This document shows, one piece after another, positions 1 through 7,435 of a DNA stretch of 37,829 bases. Made by a program: the position numbers and the translations under genes. Position 1 is the stretch's first letter; every line of letters starts with the position of its first letter. The notes under the pieces were generated by a model that saw only the letters and a program-made list of their open reading frames with translations, did no database searches and was not told the origin of the DNA. This DNA is from an uncultured Actinomyces sp. (lineage in GTDB: Bacteria > Actinomycetota > Actinomycetes > Actinomycetales > Actinomycetaceae): assembly GCA_900545825.1 (NCBI GenBank), contig URAS01000019.1:1-37829 (forward strand), written 5' to 3'.

Positions 1-487
1 TCGCGTCGATGACCGCCAGCGACTGCGGGGCCGAGAACGACCCCGAAAACTCGACCTCCTCGTCCCCGCGCGTCACGGTCACGCGCCGGGCTTCGGGGTA
101 GCCGAAAGCCTGCCTCACGAGGGCGTTCGCCCCGGTCACCGCGTCGGCGGTCGCGTCGCGCTCGGCGGCGGCCTCCGTATCCGCCGCCCCGGCGCCCTCG
201 GCACCCTCAGCATCACCGGCGCCACCAGCCCCGGCACCACCAGCCCCCGCCGCCTGCGCCTCGAGGACGTCGACGCCGACGGTCGCCACGACCTGCGAAA
301 TCGCATCACACTGGTGCCGCAGCCGGGCCACGGGATCCTCGATCCCCAGCGTCTCGGCGTCCTGCCGCCACTCGCCAACCCGCGTCTTCACGCGTTTCTC
401 GAACGACGCGCCCTTGCCCGCCGGCGTCGTGAAATAAAAATCGGCCAGCCACTCATCGTGGTTCACCAGCGAATCGCTGCGCGGCAC
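1..487 (-). CDS. 5' part of an unidentified large protein (possibly a DNA methyltransferase-type enzyme)
   Basis: An open minus-strand frame of 162 codons runs off the left edge. It starts at GTG (487-485) behind a good ribosome binding site (GAAAGGA, about 8 nt upstream). The N-terminus contains NHDEWLADFYFTTPAGKG, then a charged helical stretch (SFEKRVKTRVGEWRQDAETL), an Ala/Gly-rich linker around residues 87-115, and a second ordered part (ANALVRQAFGYPEARRVTVTRGDEEVEFSGSF). The N-terminal pattern of a D-W-[IL]-x-[ED]-x-[YF]-F-T-T kind recalls the start of large actinobacterial Eco57I-like class I DNA methyltransferases, but no catalytic motif lies inside the window, so this identification is weak. 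It follows pncA by 54 bp on the same strand. The frame and start are well supported; the function is not. Confidence 0.6.
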   Translation of the reverse strand, partial: MPRSDSLVNHDEWLADFYFTTPAGKGASFEKRVKTRVGEWRQDAETLGIEDPVARLRHQCDAISQVVATVGVDVLEAQAAGAGGAGAGGAGDAEGAEGAGAADTEAAAERDATADAVTGANALVRQAFGYPEARRVTVTRGDEEVEFSGSFSAPQSLAVIDA

Positions 488-541
488 GAGATCACGTCCT
501 TTCGCGGGCCACGGCGCGGCCCGGCATCGCCCCCGGGGCGG

Positions 542-1117
542 CTAAAAAACCTCGCTCGACGTCGTCACGTCGATGCCCGCGTCCCGCATCTGCGCGACGG
601 CGGCCTCACCCAGCTCCGGGCTGACCGGCACCGACAGGTCGGTAAAGACCCTGGTGGCGAACCCTTTTCGCTGAGCGTCCAGCGCGGTCTGCGCGACACA
701 GTGCGACAACACGAGGCCGACGACGTCCACGGCATCCACCCCACGCACGCGCAATGCGTCCTCCAACGAACGGTCATCGAGGTCCGTCCCGTCGAACCCC
801 GAATACGACGCCGCATACTGGCCCTTTTTCACGACGACGTCTGGAATAAAGCCGGCCAGTGCCGGGTGGAGGGCGGCGTTCGGCGTCTCGGCCACCCCAT
901 GCGGAGGCCACGTGTCGACAAAGTCCGGGTGATCCGAAAAGTGCGAACCCGGATCAATGTGCCAGTCCTGCGTCGTCGCGATCACCGCATAATCCCGCCG
1001 ATGCGCTCGGGCGAAATCCGCACACGCCTGGGCCACCGCGTTGGCGCCCTCGGTGGGCAGTTCGCCGCCCTCGCAAAACGTCGGCTGCAAATCGACAAGG
1101 ATCAGCGCGCGAGACAT
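542..1117 (-). CDS. pncA: nicotinamidase (PncA-type cysteine hydrolase)
   Basis: The 191-residue cytoplasmic protein belongs to the isochorismatase/nicotinamidase superfamily and should hydrolyse nicotinamide to nicotinate for NAD salvage. Visible signatures are VDLQPTF with catalytic Asp9, the metal-binding pattern TQDWHIDPGSHF (Asp51, His53, His59), the catalytic Lys in VVKKGQ (Lys97/98) and the nucleophile Cys140 in LVLSHCVAQTALDA. Usual family members have D-x-C-V at that point; here it is S-H-C-V. The start was placed at ATG 1117, preceded by GAAGGAG 6 nt upstream, instead of the longer in-frame extension. Length is typical for the family. It lies 136 bp downstream of azlD on the same strand. 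Nicotinamidase is far more likely than another cysteine hydrolase because the metal site is intact. Confidence 0.9.
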   Translation of the reverse strand: MSRALILVDLQPTFCEGGELPTEGANAVAQACADFARAHRRDYAVIATTQDWHIDPGSHFSDHPDFVDTWPPHGVAETPNAALHPALAGFIPDVVVKKGQYAASYSGFDGTDLDDRSLEDALRVRGVDAVDVVGLVLSHCVAQTALDAQRKGFATRVFTDLSVPVSPELGEAAVAQMRDAGIDVTTSSEVF

Positions 1118-1253
1118 TTCAGGCTCCTTCGGTCGGGTATCCCGGGCCCTCTCAGCGTATCCGACCGGCACCCACAGACCCCAGACATCGACAGAAGTGG
1201 GACGCGCGGGAGGGCACGCAACCAACGCACGCGAGCCCGCCCCTCCCCCACCC

Positions 1254-1565
1254 TCACGTCACGAGGGCGAGGACGACGCCGTAGGTCGCGACGCCGCCGA
1301 CGATCGACAGCAGCGCCTGTTTGCGCCACAGGTGCAGCCCCGCGGTGACGGCGACGCCGGCCGCGGCCGCCCACGCGGACTTGTCGGCGACGCTCGAGAG
1401 CGAGTAGACGACGAGGATCACCATGATCCCCGCCGGCATCAGCGCGGACAGCCGTTTGAGGACGGTCGAGGTCACCATTTTCGCTTTGAACAGGAACGAC
1501 GACGCCCGCAGCGCGTACGTGCACGCGAACATGACGGCGATCAGGGCCCACGAGTGCGCGCTCAC
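1254..1565 (-). CDS. azlD: branched-chain amino acid exporter small subunit, AzlD family
   Basis: This 103-residue hydrophobic protein has three to four membrane segments. It carries the features usual for AzlD: a YALRASSFLF stretch after the first helix and LMPAGIMVILVVYSL in the second. AzlD partners with AzlC in LIV-E type export of branched-chain amino acids or analogues. The GTG start (1565-1563) overlaps the azlC stop in the sequence GTGA, so the two are translationally coupled. No separate promoter is needed. The identification rests on size, topology and the partner gene; the transported substrate is inferred from the family. Confidence 0.88.
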   Translation of the reverse strand: MSAHSWALIAVMFACTYALRASSFLFKAKMVTSTVLKRLSALMPAGIMVILVVYSLSSVADKSAWAAAAGVAVTAGLHLWRKQALLSIVGGVATYGVVLALVT

Positions 1566-2242
1566 GCTAACCACCTCCCCGCCGCGACGATGATCACCGC
1601 GTAGGCACACATCGCCACCACCATCATCGCCTGGGGGACGACCGCGAGCGCCACCCCCGCGCAGGCCAGCGCGATGAGCGCGAGCGGCCAGGGGTGTTCG
1701 GCCGCGCGCAGGACGTCGATCGAGAGGACGACGAAGAGGGCGGTCAGCGCGAATCCCATCCACGAGAGGTCCCACGGCAAACGGGTCCCCACCAGCGCGC
1801 CCACGGTCACGCCGGTGACCCAGTAGGCCTGGCAGATCGCCTCGGTCCACAGGATGCGGGCGCCGGAGTAGCTGCGCGCTTCGGGGCGGATGAGGAGGGC
1901 GTAGGCTTCGTCGGTCATCGCGTGGATGCCGTAGAGGCGGCCCGGCAGCGAGCGGATGTTGCCCAGTGGGAAGGACAGGCCGTAGAACGCGTGGCGGAAG
2001 TTGACGAACAGCGTGGTCAGCGCGGCTTGGCCCAAGGGGACGCCGCCCATGATGAGGCCGATGGCGAGGAACTCCATCGAGCCGGAATAGACGATCGCCG
2101 CCAGTACGGTCGCCCACCACCAATGGAATCCCTGGCTAATGGCAAACAATCCACACGCCACGCCCAAAGGGATATACCCCATACCAATCGCGACGGTGTC
2201 GCGAGCGGCTTCGATAAACGGAGAGTGTGGATTTCCTTTCAC
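1562..2242 (-). CDS. azlC: branched-chain amino acid exporter large subunit, AzlC family
   Basis: The 226-residue integral membrane protein shows the AzlC pattern: a Gly-rich first helix (GMGYIPLGVACGLFA), then SMEFLAIGLIMGG, a conserved FVNFRHAFYGLSF segment and HAMTDEAYALL. With AzlD it should form an exporter for branched-chain amino acids. The most upstream start is GTG at 2242-2240. There is no Shine-Dalgarno in front of it, but a TAGCGT hexamer ends exactly 6 nt before the GTG, so a leaderless transcript is the likely explanation. It heads an azlC-azlD-pncA minus-strand run and is divergent from the dicarboxylate transporter. Confidence 0.9.
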   Translation of the reverse strand: MKGNPHSPFIEAARDTVAIGMGYIPLGVACGLFAISQGFHWWWATVLAAIVYSGSMEFLAIGLIMGGVPLGQAALTTLFVNFRHAFYGLSFPLGNIRSLPGRLYGIHAMTDEAYALLIRPEARSYSGARILWTEAICQAYWVTGVTVGALVGTRLPWDLSWMGFALTALFVVLSIDVLRAAEHPWPLALIALACAGVALAVVPQAMMVVAMCAYAVIIVAAGRWLA

Positions 2243-2248
2243 GCGTCA

Positions 2249-2254
2249 ACGCTA
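2249..2254 (-). promoter_or_regulatory. putative -10 hexamer of leaderless azlC
   Basis: Read on the minus strand the hexamer is TAGCGT, with 6 nt (TGACGC) to the GTG start codon. The same spacing recurs at several other genes of the window that lack a ribosome binding site. No convincing -35 box is visible. Confidence 0.4.
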
Positions 2255-2441
2255 CGGGGAAGGCGCCGCCCTCGCGCGCGCTATTCCACTTAGTGAACGC
2301 ACGAACGGGCGCTCTCACCCCGCGTCAACCTAACAGATGTTCAACCTCCATTTTCCCGCTCCCACCAGCGCCGTTGCCACGAGGGCGGCGTTAGCCTGTG
2401 AGCTGCGCAACGCAACGGTTCTCACTAGCCGAAGGAGTCTG

Positions 2442-3869
2442 ATGACTATCAACCGTCACCCACACGGTTCGACGAAGGTCACGACGAAACCCGCCGCCAG
2501 GTCGTCGAACCCCCACAACTCGTCCCGCATGAAATGGCTGTTCATCCTCGTCTTGGTCGGTGTCGTCGCCGGGATCGCCGTCGGCGCGATCGGCGGCGAG
2601 AGGGTCGCCGGCCTCGCCATCCTCGGGACGATCTTCGTGTCGCTCATCAAAATGATGGTGCCCGCGATTATTTTCTGCACGATTGTTTTGGGCGTCGGCT
2701 CGGTGAAAGAGGCGACGACCGTCGGAAAAGTCGGCGGAATCGCTATCGCCTATTTCATTACGATGACGACTTTCGCCCTCACGATCGGCCTCGTCGTCGG
2801 TAACTTCGTTCATTTGGGCAGCGGGCTCAACCTCTCGAATCTCCATTACGACGCCCCGAAAGGTGCGGAGACCCCGCACGGCGTCACCGGCTTTATCCAG
2901 GGACTGATCCCCGAGTCATTCTTTGCCCCCATCGTCACCCACAACGTGTTGCAGGTGCTGATCGTCGCCCTCGTGTTTGGATTCGCCCTGCTGAGCCTGG
3001 GCGACAAGGCCAAGCCGGTCATCGACATCATCGCCGTCGTCCAAAAGGCCGTCTTTACCGTCCTCAGCTGGATCCTGTGGCTGGCGCCGATCGGCGCGTT
3101 CGGCGCGATGGCCGGCGTGCTGGCGTCGACCGGGTGGCGTGCCGTGCTGGAGCTCGGCAAACTCATCCTCTTCTACTACGCCACCTGCGCGATCTTTATC
3201 TGCGTCGTCCTCGGCCTGATTCTGCGGGTCTTCACCGGCCTCAGTTTGCGGAAACTGTTCGGCTACCTGTCGAACGAGGTCATTATCGTCCTCGCGACGT
3301 CCTCGTCCGAAACGGGCCTGCCCCACCTCATGAAGAAACTCGAGCACATGGGCGTCGACCAGGCGACCGTCGGCCTCGTCGTTCCCACCGGATACTCGTT
3401 TAACCTCGACGGGTCCGCCCTCTATGTGACGATGTGTTCGATTTTCATCGCCGACGCGATGAATAAGCCCATGCCCATCGGGCAGCAAATCGGGCTGCTG
3501 ATCTTCCTCATTATCGCGTCGAAAGGCATCGCCGGCGTCACCGGCGCGGGCCTGGCCACCCTGTCGGCCGGCCTCCAGACCTATCGACCCGACCTCGTCG
3601 ACGGCGTCGGCCTCATCGTCGGCATCGACCGGCTGATGGACGAAGCCCGCACGCTGACCAACTTCATCGGCAACGCCGTCGCCACCCTGGTCGTGTCGAA
3701 GTGGACGCACACCGTCGACATGCAGCGCGTCCGCGAAACCCTCGATGGCCTGCACCCTTACGACTACACCGAGGACGTTAGCGACGCCGACACCGAGGAC
3801 ACCGAGCTGGCCGACGACCTCGCGGCCGAACTGGCATCCGATCTCGCCGACGAGGGCGCCGAACGGTAG
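2442..3869 (+). CDS. dicarboxylate/amino acid:cation symporter (DctA-type, DAACS family)
   Basis: The 475-residue membrane transporter has the full set of DAACS motifs. These are the Ser-rich first hairpin SSSETGLPHLMKKLEHMGV, the VVPTGYSFNLDGSALY helix, the second hairpin SKGIAGVTGAGLATLSAGL, and GIDRLMDEARTLTNFIGNAVAT, which contains the D-x-x-x-x-x-x-x-N cation/substrate site. The DEARTLTN and IGNAVATLVVSKW stretches resemble C4-dicarboxylate (DctA) carriers more than glutamate (GltP) or serine carriers, so uptake of succinate, fumarate or malate is the best inference. The tail after the last helix is strongly acidic. ATG 2442 was chosen because GAAGGAG lies 5 nt upstream; the frame extends 35 codons further up without support. 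A perfect hairpin follows the stop. Confidence 0.9.
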   Translation: MTINRHPHGSTKVTTKPAARSSNPHNSSRMKWLFILVLVGVVAGIAVGAIGGERVAGLAILGTIFVSLIKMMVPAIIFCTIVLGVGSVKEATTVGKVGGIAIAYFITMTTFALTIGLVVGNFVHLGSGLNLSNLHYDAPKGAETPHGVTGFIQGLIPESFFAPIVTHNVLQVLIVALVFGFALLSLGDKAKPVIDIIAVVQKAVFTVLSWILWLAPIGAFGAMAGVLASTGWRAVLELGKLILFYYATCAIFICVVLGLILRVFTGLSLRKLFGYLSNEVIIVLATSSSETGLPHLMKKLEHMGVDQATVGLVVPTGYSFNLDGSALYVTMCSIFIADAMNKPMPIGQQIGLLIFLIIASKGIAGVTGAGLATLSAGLQTYRPDLVDGVGLIVGIDRLMDEARTLTNFIGNAVATLVVSKWTHTVDMQRVRETLDGLHPYDYTEDVSDADTEDTELADDLAAELASDLADEGAER

Positions 3870-3892
3870 CGGCACCCCCGTCAGCACCCGCG

Positions 3893-3928
3893 GTGGCGGG
3901 GGACGCACAAGCCGGCGTCCCCCGCCAC
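3893..3928 (+). terminator. hairpin after the dicarboxylate symporter gene
   Basis: A perfect 14-bp stem (3893-3906 with 3915-3928, GTGGCGGGGGACGC and its complement) closes an 8-nt loop, 24 bp after the stop codon. There is no U-run, as is common in high-GC actinobacteria. It separates the symporter from the tmsA promoter. Confidence 0.7.
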
Positions 3929-3955
3929 ATGCTGTCGGCGCCCCCCTGCAGAAAA

Positions 3956-3984
3956 TTGAGCGTGCTTCAGTTATCGCGCATAAT
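3956..3984 (+). promoter_or_regulatory. sigma-A-like promoter of tmsA
   Basis: TTGAGC (3956-3961) and CATAAT (3979-3984) are separated by exactly 17 bp. It is the best vegetative-type promoter seen in the window. The start codon at 4018 lies 33 nt downstream of the -10, leaving room for a short leader with the AGGAGG site at 4005-4010. Confidence 0.75.
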
Positions 3985-4017
3985 TGGCCCAGCCGATTTA
4001 CAGTAGGAGGCGTGACT

Positions 4018-5628
4018 GTGGGTAGGACTGTGACCGAAATCGGAAGCGCGCTGGCTCAAAAGATCCACGTCGGGCCGGGCCTCGACGGCCGCGATATTAC
4101 GCCGATCGGCTGGTGGGCGCACCAGCAGGGCGTCGAGCGCCTGCAGCGCAGCTTCGAGGCCGTCCCCAAGGGTCAACGCGTCCGCCTGGCGAAGAAAACG
4201 TCGAACCTCTTCCGCTCGCGCGCCGGATCCGAGGCCGGCCTCGACGTGTCCGGCCTGACCGGCGTCATCGACATCGACCCCGTCGCCCGCACCGCCGACG
4301 TCCAGGGCATGTGCACGTACGAAGACCTGGTCGACGCGACGTTGGCGTACGGCCTCCTCCCCACCGTCGTCCCCCAGCTGCGGACGATCACCCTGGGCGG
4401 CGCGGTCACCGGCATGGGCGTCGAATCCAGCTGCTTCCGCCTGGGCCTGCCCCACGAGGCCGTCACCGAGATGGACGTCCTCACGGGAACCGGCGAGATC
4501 CTCACGTCTTCGCCGACCCAAAACCCCGACCTTTACCGCGCGTTCCCGAACTCGTACGGGTCGCTCGGCTACGCCGTGCGCCTGCGGATCACGCTGGAAA
4601 AGGTGCCGCCCTTCGTGGCCCTCAGGTACGTCCGGTTCGACGACGCCGCCGACCTCGCCCACGCGATCGACCAGATCACCGCCGAGCAGTCGTGGGAGGG
4701 CGAACGCGTCGATTACGTCGACGGCGTGGCGTTTGCGCTAGACGAGATGTATTTGGTGCTGGGCCGCGGCTGCGACGACGAGGCGCCGGTCAGCGACTAC
4801 ACGCGCGACAAGATCTTCTACCGCGCCCTCCAGCACCCGCGCGGCACGACGCGCGACTGGCTGACCATCCACGACTATATCTGGCGCTGGGACACCGACT
4901 GGTTCTGGTGCTCGCGCGCGTTCGGCACGCAAAACCCCAAGATTCGGCGGTTCTGGCCGCGCGACCTGCGCCGCTCCAGCGTCTACTGGAAGTTCGTCGC
5001 CCTCGACCGGCGATTCTCGATCGACAACAAGATGCAGGCCCACCGCGGCCTGCCCGACCGCGAGCGCGTCGTCCAAGACATCGAGGTCACGTCCGACCGG
5101 CTGAAAGAGTTCCTCACCTGGTTCTTTACGACCTGCGAGGTGCAGCCGGTGTGGCTGTGCCCGATCCGCCTGCGCGAGGGCGCCGAGCAGCTGACCACCG
5201 TCGGCGACCTGCTGACCGGCACCGCGGCGCGCAGCTGGGGTGCCGACCGGGCGCCGTGGCCGCTGTATCCGCTGGAACCGGGCGCCATCTGGGTGAACGT
5301 CGGCTTCTGGTCGACCGTGCCCGTCGACCTGTTGGGGCCCAACGCCCCCGAGGGCGCCTTCAACCGGGCAATCGAAGACAAGGTCGAAGAACTGGGCGGC
5401 CACAAGTCCCTCTATTCCGAGGCGTTCTATGACCGCGCGACGTTCGAGTCGCATTACGGCGGCAAGATCCCCGAAATGATGAAAGAGGTCTATGACCCCG
5501 CGGGGCGCTTCCCCACCCTCTACGACAAGGCCGTCACCGGGAAACCGCTGCCGCACCCGGCGTCCTCTGGGATGCAGCCGGGCTCGGCAGGCACGCAGCC
5601 CGGGCCGACCGGCGGCCAGGTGAAATAA
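4018..5628 (+). CDS. tmsA: FAD-dependent reductase, likely 10-methylene fatty acid reductase (TmsA-like)
   Basis: The 536-residue protein has an N-terminal PCMH-type FAD-binding domain. Visible elements are the VPKGQRVRLAKKTSNLFR strand region, DVQGMCTYEDLVDATLAYGL, VVPQLRTITLGGAVTGMGVE and EMDVLTGTGEILTSS, followed by a Trp-rich C-terminal half. This architecture is that of the DWARF1/Delta24-sterol reductase group. In actinobacteria the member encoded beside a cyclopropane-synthase-like methyltransferase reduces the 10-methylene group on a phospholipid acyl chain to a 10-methyl group, using NADPH. The neighbour 36 bp downstream is exactly such a methyltransferase, which is the main reason for the name. 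GTG 4018 was chosen over GTG 4012 because AGGAGG sits 7 nt upstream of it. The last 30 residues are a Pro/Gly/Ser-rich tail. The FAD oxidoreductase call is firm; the substrate is inferred from context. Confidence 0.8.
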   Translation: MGRTVTEIGSALAQKIHVGPGLDGRDITPIGWWAHQQGVERLQRSFEAVPKGQRVRLAKKTSNLFRSRAGSEAGLDVSGLTGVIDIDPVARTADVQGMCTYEDLVDATLAYGLLPTVVPQLRTITLGGAVTGMGVESSCFRLGLPHEAVTEMDVLTGTGEILTSSPTQNPDLYRAFPNSYGSLGYAVRLRITLEKVPPFVALRYVRFDDAADLAHAIDQITAEQSWEGERVDYVDGVAFALDEMYLVLGRGCDDEAPVSDYTRDKIFYRALQHPRGTTRDWLTIHDYIWRWDTDWFWCSRAFGTQNPKIRRFWPRDLRRSSVYWKFVALDRRFSIDNKMQAHRGLPDRERVVQDIEVTSDRLKEFLTWFFTTCEVQPVWLCPIRLREGAEQLTTVGDLLTGTAARSWGADRAPWPLYPLEPGAIWVNVGFWSTVPVDLLGPNAPEGAFNRAIEDKVEELGGHKSLYSEAFYDRATFESHYGGKIPEMMKEVYDPAGRFPTLYDKAVTGKPLPHPASSGMQPGSAGTQPGPTGGQVK

Positions 5629-5664
5629 ACGCGACGAAATGCGTGGATATTGAAAGGTAAAATT

Positions 5665-6966
5665 ATGCATGGTGAGAATTCCCAGCCGATGACTATCGCC
5701 GAGATCATCGAGGCCATCGCCACCCCGCCGTTGCCCGTCTACATCACCGCCTACGACGGTTCCGCCACCGGCCCCGCCGACGCGCCGTTCCACTTCCACG
5801 TCGCGTCGAAGTCCGGCCTCGCCTATATCGCCACCGCCCCCGGCGACCTCGGGCTGTGCCGCGCCTACCTGACCGGCGGCCTGCAGGTCGAGGGCGAGCA
5901 CCTGGCCCACCCGTACAAAATTTTCGACGCGCTGCAGGACATGTACCACCGCATCCACAAGCCCAGCCCGGCCGACTCGGTGCGGATCGTCAAGTCGCTG
6001 CGCGCCCTCGACGCGTTCCACGTCCAGCCGATGCCGGCGAACGAGCAGACCAGCCGCTTCCACAAGACCGTCGTCGAACACATGGCGCGCCACTCCGAGG
6101 AACGCGACAAGCAGTCGATCTCGGCACACTACGACCTGTCGAACGACTTCTACCGACTGTTCCTCGGCCCCTCGATGACGTACACGTGCGCCTACTACCC
6201 CGAGCCGACCTCCAGCCTCGAGGACGCCCAGCAAAACAAGTACCGCCTGGTGTTCGACAAGCTCCACCTCAAGCCCGGCGACCGGCTGCTCGACATCGGC
6301 TGCGGCTGGGGCGGCATGGTGATCTACGCCGCCAAGCACGGCGTCAAGACCCTGGGCGTCACCCTGTCCGAGGAGCAGTACAAGTGGGGCGCCCAGGCGA
6401 TCAAGGACGCCGGCCTCGAAGACATGGCCGAGGTGCGGTGCATGGACTACCGCGACGTCCCCGAGGGCGACTTCGACGCGATCTCGGCCATCGGGATCCT
6501 CGAGCACATCGGGTACGCCAACTACCGGTCGTACTTCGAGCTGTTGTACTCGAAGCTGGTCCCCGGCGGGCGGATGCTCAACCACTGCATCACCTACCCC
6601 GACAACCACCGGCGCAAGGCCGGCAAGTTCATCGACCGCTACATCTTCCCCGACGGCGAACTCAGCGGGTCGGGCACCATCATTATGCGGATGCAGGACG
6701 CCGGCTTCGAGGTCCTCCACGAAGAGAACCTGCGGTTCGACTATCAGCGCACCCTCAACGCGTGGTGCGAAAACCTCAAGGCCAACTGGGACGAGGCCCG
6801 CGACATCGTCGGCGACGAAACCGCCAGGCTGTGGGGCCTCTACATGGCCGGCTGCGAGTGGGGCTTCGAACACAACGTCGTCCAGCTGCACCAGGTCCTC
6901 GGCGTCAAACTGCTCGAGGACGGCTCGCGCGGTGACCTGCCCGAGCGCATGTGGTGGCAGGTGTAG
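5665..6966 (+). CDS. tmsB: SAM-dependent fatty acid methyltransferase, cyclopropane synthase family (TmsB-like)
   Basis: The 433-residue cytoplasmic enzyme has the CFA synthase fold. Around residues 150-175 is SAHYDLSNDFYRLFLGPSMT with TYTCAYY, which binds the lipid and carries the conserved Cys. The SAM motif LLDIGCGWGG is at about residues 208-217, then GVTLSEEQ, and a conserved Glu in GILEHIGYANY. It should transfer a methyl group from SAM to the double bond of an unsaturated acyl chain in a phospholipid. The product is a cyclopropane in the CFA case or a 10-methylene chain in the TmsB case. The adjacent FAD reductase favours the second. ATG 5665 follows GAAAGG by 8 nt; an in-frame TTG at 5650 overlaps that site and was rejected. 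The gene is probably cotranscribed with tmsA. Confidence 0.85.
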   Translation: MHGENSQPMTIAEIIEAIATPPLPVYITAYDGSATGPADAPFHFHVASKSGLAYIATAPGDLGLCRAYLTGGLQVEGEHLAHPYKIFDALQDMYHRIHKPSPADSVRIVKSLRALDAFHVQPMPANEQTSRFHKTVVEHMARHSEERDKQSISAHYDLSNDFYRLFLGPSMTYTCAYYPEPTSSLEDAQQNKYRLVFDKLHLKPGDRLLDIGCGWGGMVIYAAKHGVKTLGVTLSEEQYKWGAQAIKDAGLEDMAEVRCMDYRDVPEGDFDAISAIGILEHIGYANYRSYFELLYSKLVPGGRMLNHCITYPDNHRRKAGKFIDRYIFPDGELSGSGTIIMRMQDAGFEVLHEENLRFDYQRTLNAWCENLKANWDEARDIVGDETARLWGLYMAGCEWGFEHNVVQLHQVLGVKLLEDGSRGDLPERMWWQV

Positions 6967-6987
6967 GGCTGCGGCTGCTTGAGGCTG

Positions 6988-7075
6988 AACCCGTGAACGT
7001 GATCTTTTTTGGTCACGTTCACGGGTTTTCCTGTATGAACGTGACCTTTCTGTCCGCTTTGGTCACGTTGACGGG
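6988..7075. repeat. family-1 double-palindrome element, copy 1
   Basis: The first hairpin is a perfect 15-bp stem (6988-7002 with 7013-7027) whose 10-nt loop contains T6. The second has a 9-bp stem, AACGTGACC (7038-7046) with its complement at 7061-7069. Positions 6988-7033 are identical over 46 nt to 10016-10061, and the similarity continues to 7075. It lies 21 bp after the tmsB stop, so it could act as a terminator, but another copy sits upstream of a gene start. Confidence 0.9.
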
Positions 7076-7435
7076 CTGGGGGCGGGCGGGCGCGGGGCGG
7101 GCACGGGAGGCGGGGGCGGTCTCGCGGCGCCCTCGGTGCGGGCGGGCACGATAATCGGCGTTCGAATTCCGCGGTTCGGCGCCCTCGATAAGCGTCAATC
7201 GAGACCTAGCCACGTCCGAGATTCGGATGAAACTGTGGTTGACGAGGGTCTACGCAACTTGAATGTGAGGGACATCACACGTTTTGACGGACTCCGTAAT
7301 TTATGTCTGAGCTGGGCTTTCAACGTTTTCTCAATATCTCACTCTGATGGCGGGAAATCGTGCATCGTCGGGCCTACATTTCGTGATTATGCTGGTCACG
7401 CCCACAACCTCAATGAAGATGGAAGGACTCGTGTG
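7076..7435. other. non-coding region upstream of the first surface protein gene
   Basis: This 360-bp stretch starts very GC-rich and becomes clearly AT-richer from about 7190. The frame of the downstream gene stays open back to 7136, but it lacks a ribosome binding site there and no signal peptide is encoded, so it is read as leader. It contains one CRP-like palindrome (7264-7279). No convincing promoter pair was found; TTGACG occurs at 7239 and 7284 without a well-spaced -10. Confidence 0.6.
7264..7279. promoter_or_regulatory. CRP/GlxR-like palindromic site
   Basis: The sequence is TGTGA, six bases, TCACA: a perfect match to the outer half-sites of the CRP-family consensus and of actinobacterial GlxR. 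It lies 157 bp upstream of the surface protein start, so cAMP-dependent control of the cassette is plausible but unproven. Confidence 0.5.

Noticed and set aside
314..1348. Plus-strand open frame across the pncA region
   Set aside because: It is antisense to pncA, whose catalytic residues and ribosome site are intact on the other strand. The translation is Arg-rich with no family resemblance.
2337..2441. Upstream 35-codon extension of the dicarboxylate symporter
   Set aside because: No ribosome site before ATG 2337, while ATG 2442 has GAAGGAG at ideal spacing. The extension has no homology-like features.
4738..6891. Long minus-strand open frame of more than 700 codons opposite tmsA and tmsB
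   Set aside because: It is an antisense shadow caused by high GC and biased third positions. It crosses two well-identified genes and has no recognisable domain.
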